Part shown: positions 63,892 through 64,000 of the stretch, in pieces
Position numbering within the stretch: position 1 is the stretch's first letter
Layout: each line of letters starts with the position of its first letter
Source: Methylococcales bacterium
Lineage (GTDB): Bacteria > Pseudomonadota > Gammaproteobacteria > Methylococcales > Methylomonadaceae
Reading direction: 5' to 3'
DNA: 64,000 bases
Assembly (NCBI GenBank): GCA_023145835.1
Contig: JAGLDH010000001.1
Location: 23,867 to 87,866, forward strand
Program-made: the position numbers and the translations under genes
The notes under the pieces: generated by a model
The model's input: only the letters and a program-made list of their open reading frames with translations
What the model was told of the DNA's origin: nothing
The model's database searches: none

Positions 63892-64000
63892 TTTTTATCC
63901 TTGTATCACCATTGTCATTAAAAATGGTACTTGGGACTGGGCTCCAACCATTCAAAGGCACAATATATAAGCATTATAAAGGGAATCTCTATAAATACGA

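Noticed and set aside
1..64000. CRISPR array, tRNA or rRNA genes, prophage or integron
   Set aside because: No regularly spaced repeats, no cloverleaf-like or rRNA sequence and no phage genes were seen in the gaps.
63892..64000. Partial gene at the right edge
   Set aside because: Only a short ACCATT/AATGGT inverted repeat is visible; no frame with coding character was found in the last 109 bases.

Overview
The window is about 64 kb of AT-rich gammaproteobacterial chromosome. The evidence is a complete, canonically ordered dcw (division and cell wall) cluster followed by lpxC and a DciA-like gene, an Xps-type type II secretion operon, and the neighbour pairs plsY/folB-folK and cytochrome c4/engB. 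The MurE DNPR motif and LpxC indicate a Gram-negative cell with meso-diaminopimelate peptidoglycan and lipid A. The DUF3240-linked heavy-metal RND system, the DUF2782 protein and the Xps-type gene order would suit a methanotroph-like lineage such as Methylococcales. No methane-oxidation gene is present, so that placement is only a guess.

Layout. 1-4.6 kb: the 3' part of a YyaL-type thioredoxin-domain protein fused to a DsbD-alpha-like domain, a secreted discoidin-domain protein behind a good promoter with a Fur-like palindrome, and a minus-strand run Tim44-like / methyltransferase / ribA. 4.7-12.2 kb: a heavy-metal RND efflux operon (small exported protein, TolC-type channel, adaptor, pump, DUF3240 protein) and a HupE/UreJ-type membrane protein. 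12.2-21.1 kb (minus): a tightly coupled six-gene exopolysaccharide operon. 21.1-40.3 kb (plus): mraZ to lpxC. 40.3-46.9 kb: DciA-like protein, an HDOD-GAF-GGDEF diguanylate cyclase, small membrane or exported proteins, and an ABC-F protein. 46.9-47.0 kb: a decayed IS3-family transposase fragment. 47.1-57.6 kb (minus): gspE-F-G-H-I-J-K-L-M, an XpsN/GspC-like gene and gspD. 57.7-64 kb: a glycosyltransferase, plsY, folB-folK, a pteridine reductase-like gene, a dihaem cytochrome c4 with an acidic linker, engB and a DUF6880-like protein.

How the genes work together. The dcw cluster is almost gap-free: neighbours overlap or abut from mraZ to ftsA. It has a clear sigma70-type promoter and MraZ-type TGGG repeats upstream, and it encodes lipid II synthesis, septal transpeptidation and the FtsZ ring. 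The type II operon supplies a complete secretion machine whose secretin is predicted to be a lipoprotein and could therefore be self-piloting.

The most unusual locus is the exopolysaccharide operon at 12.2-21.1 kb. It combines a BcsE-like regulator (P-loop domain, receiver-like domain and an RxxD motif) with a TPR/beta-barrel exporter, a PgaC-like GT2 synthase lacking PilZ, a 60-residue membrane protein, a membrane-anchored NodB-type deacetylase and a glycosidase-like lipoprotein. BcsE is known from cellulose synthesis, yet no BcsA is present here. I read this as a probably c-di-GMP-controlled, deacetylated exopolysaccharide system that is neither standard Pga, Pel nor Bcs. All functional calls rest on reading motifs by eye; no database search was run.
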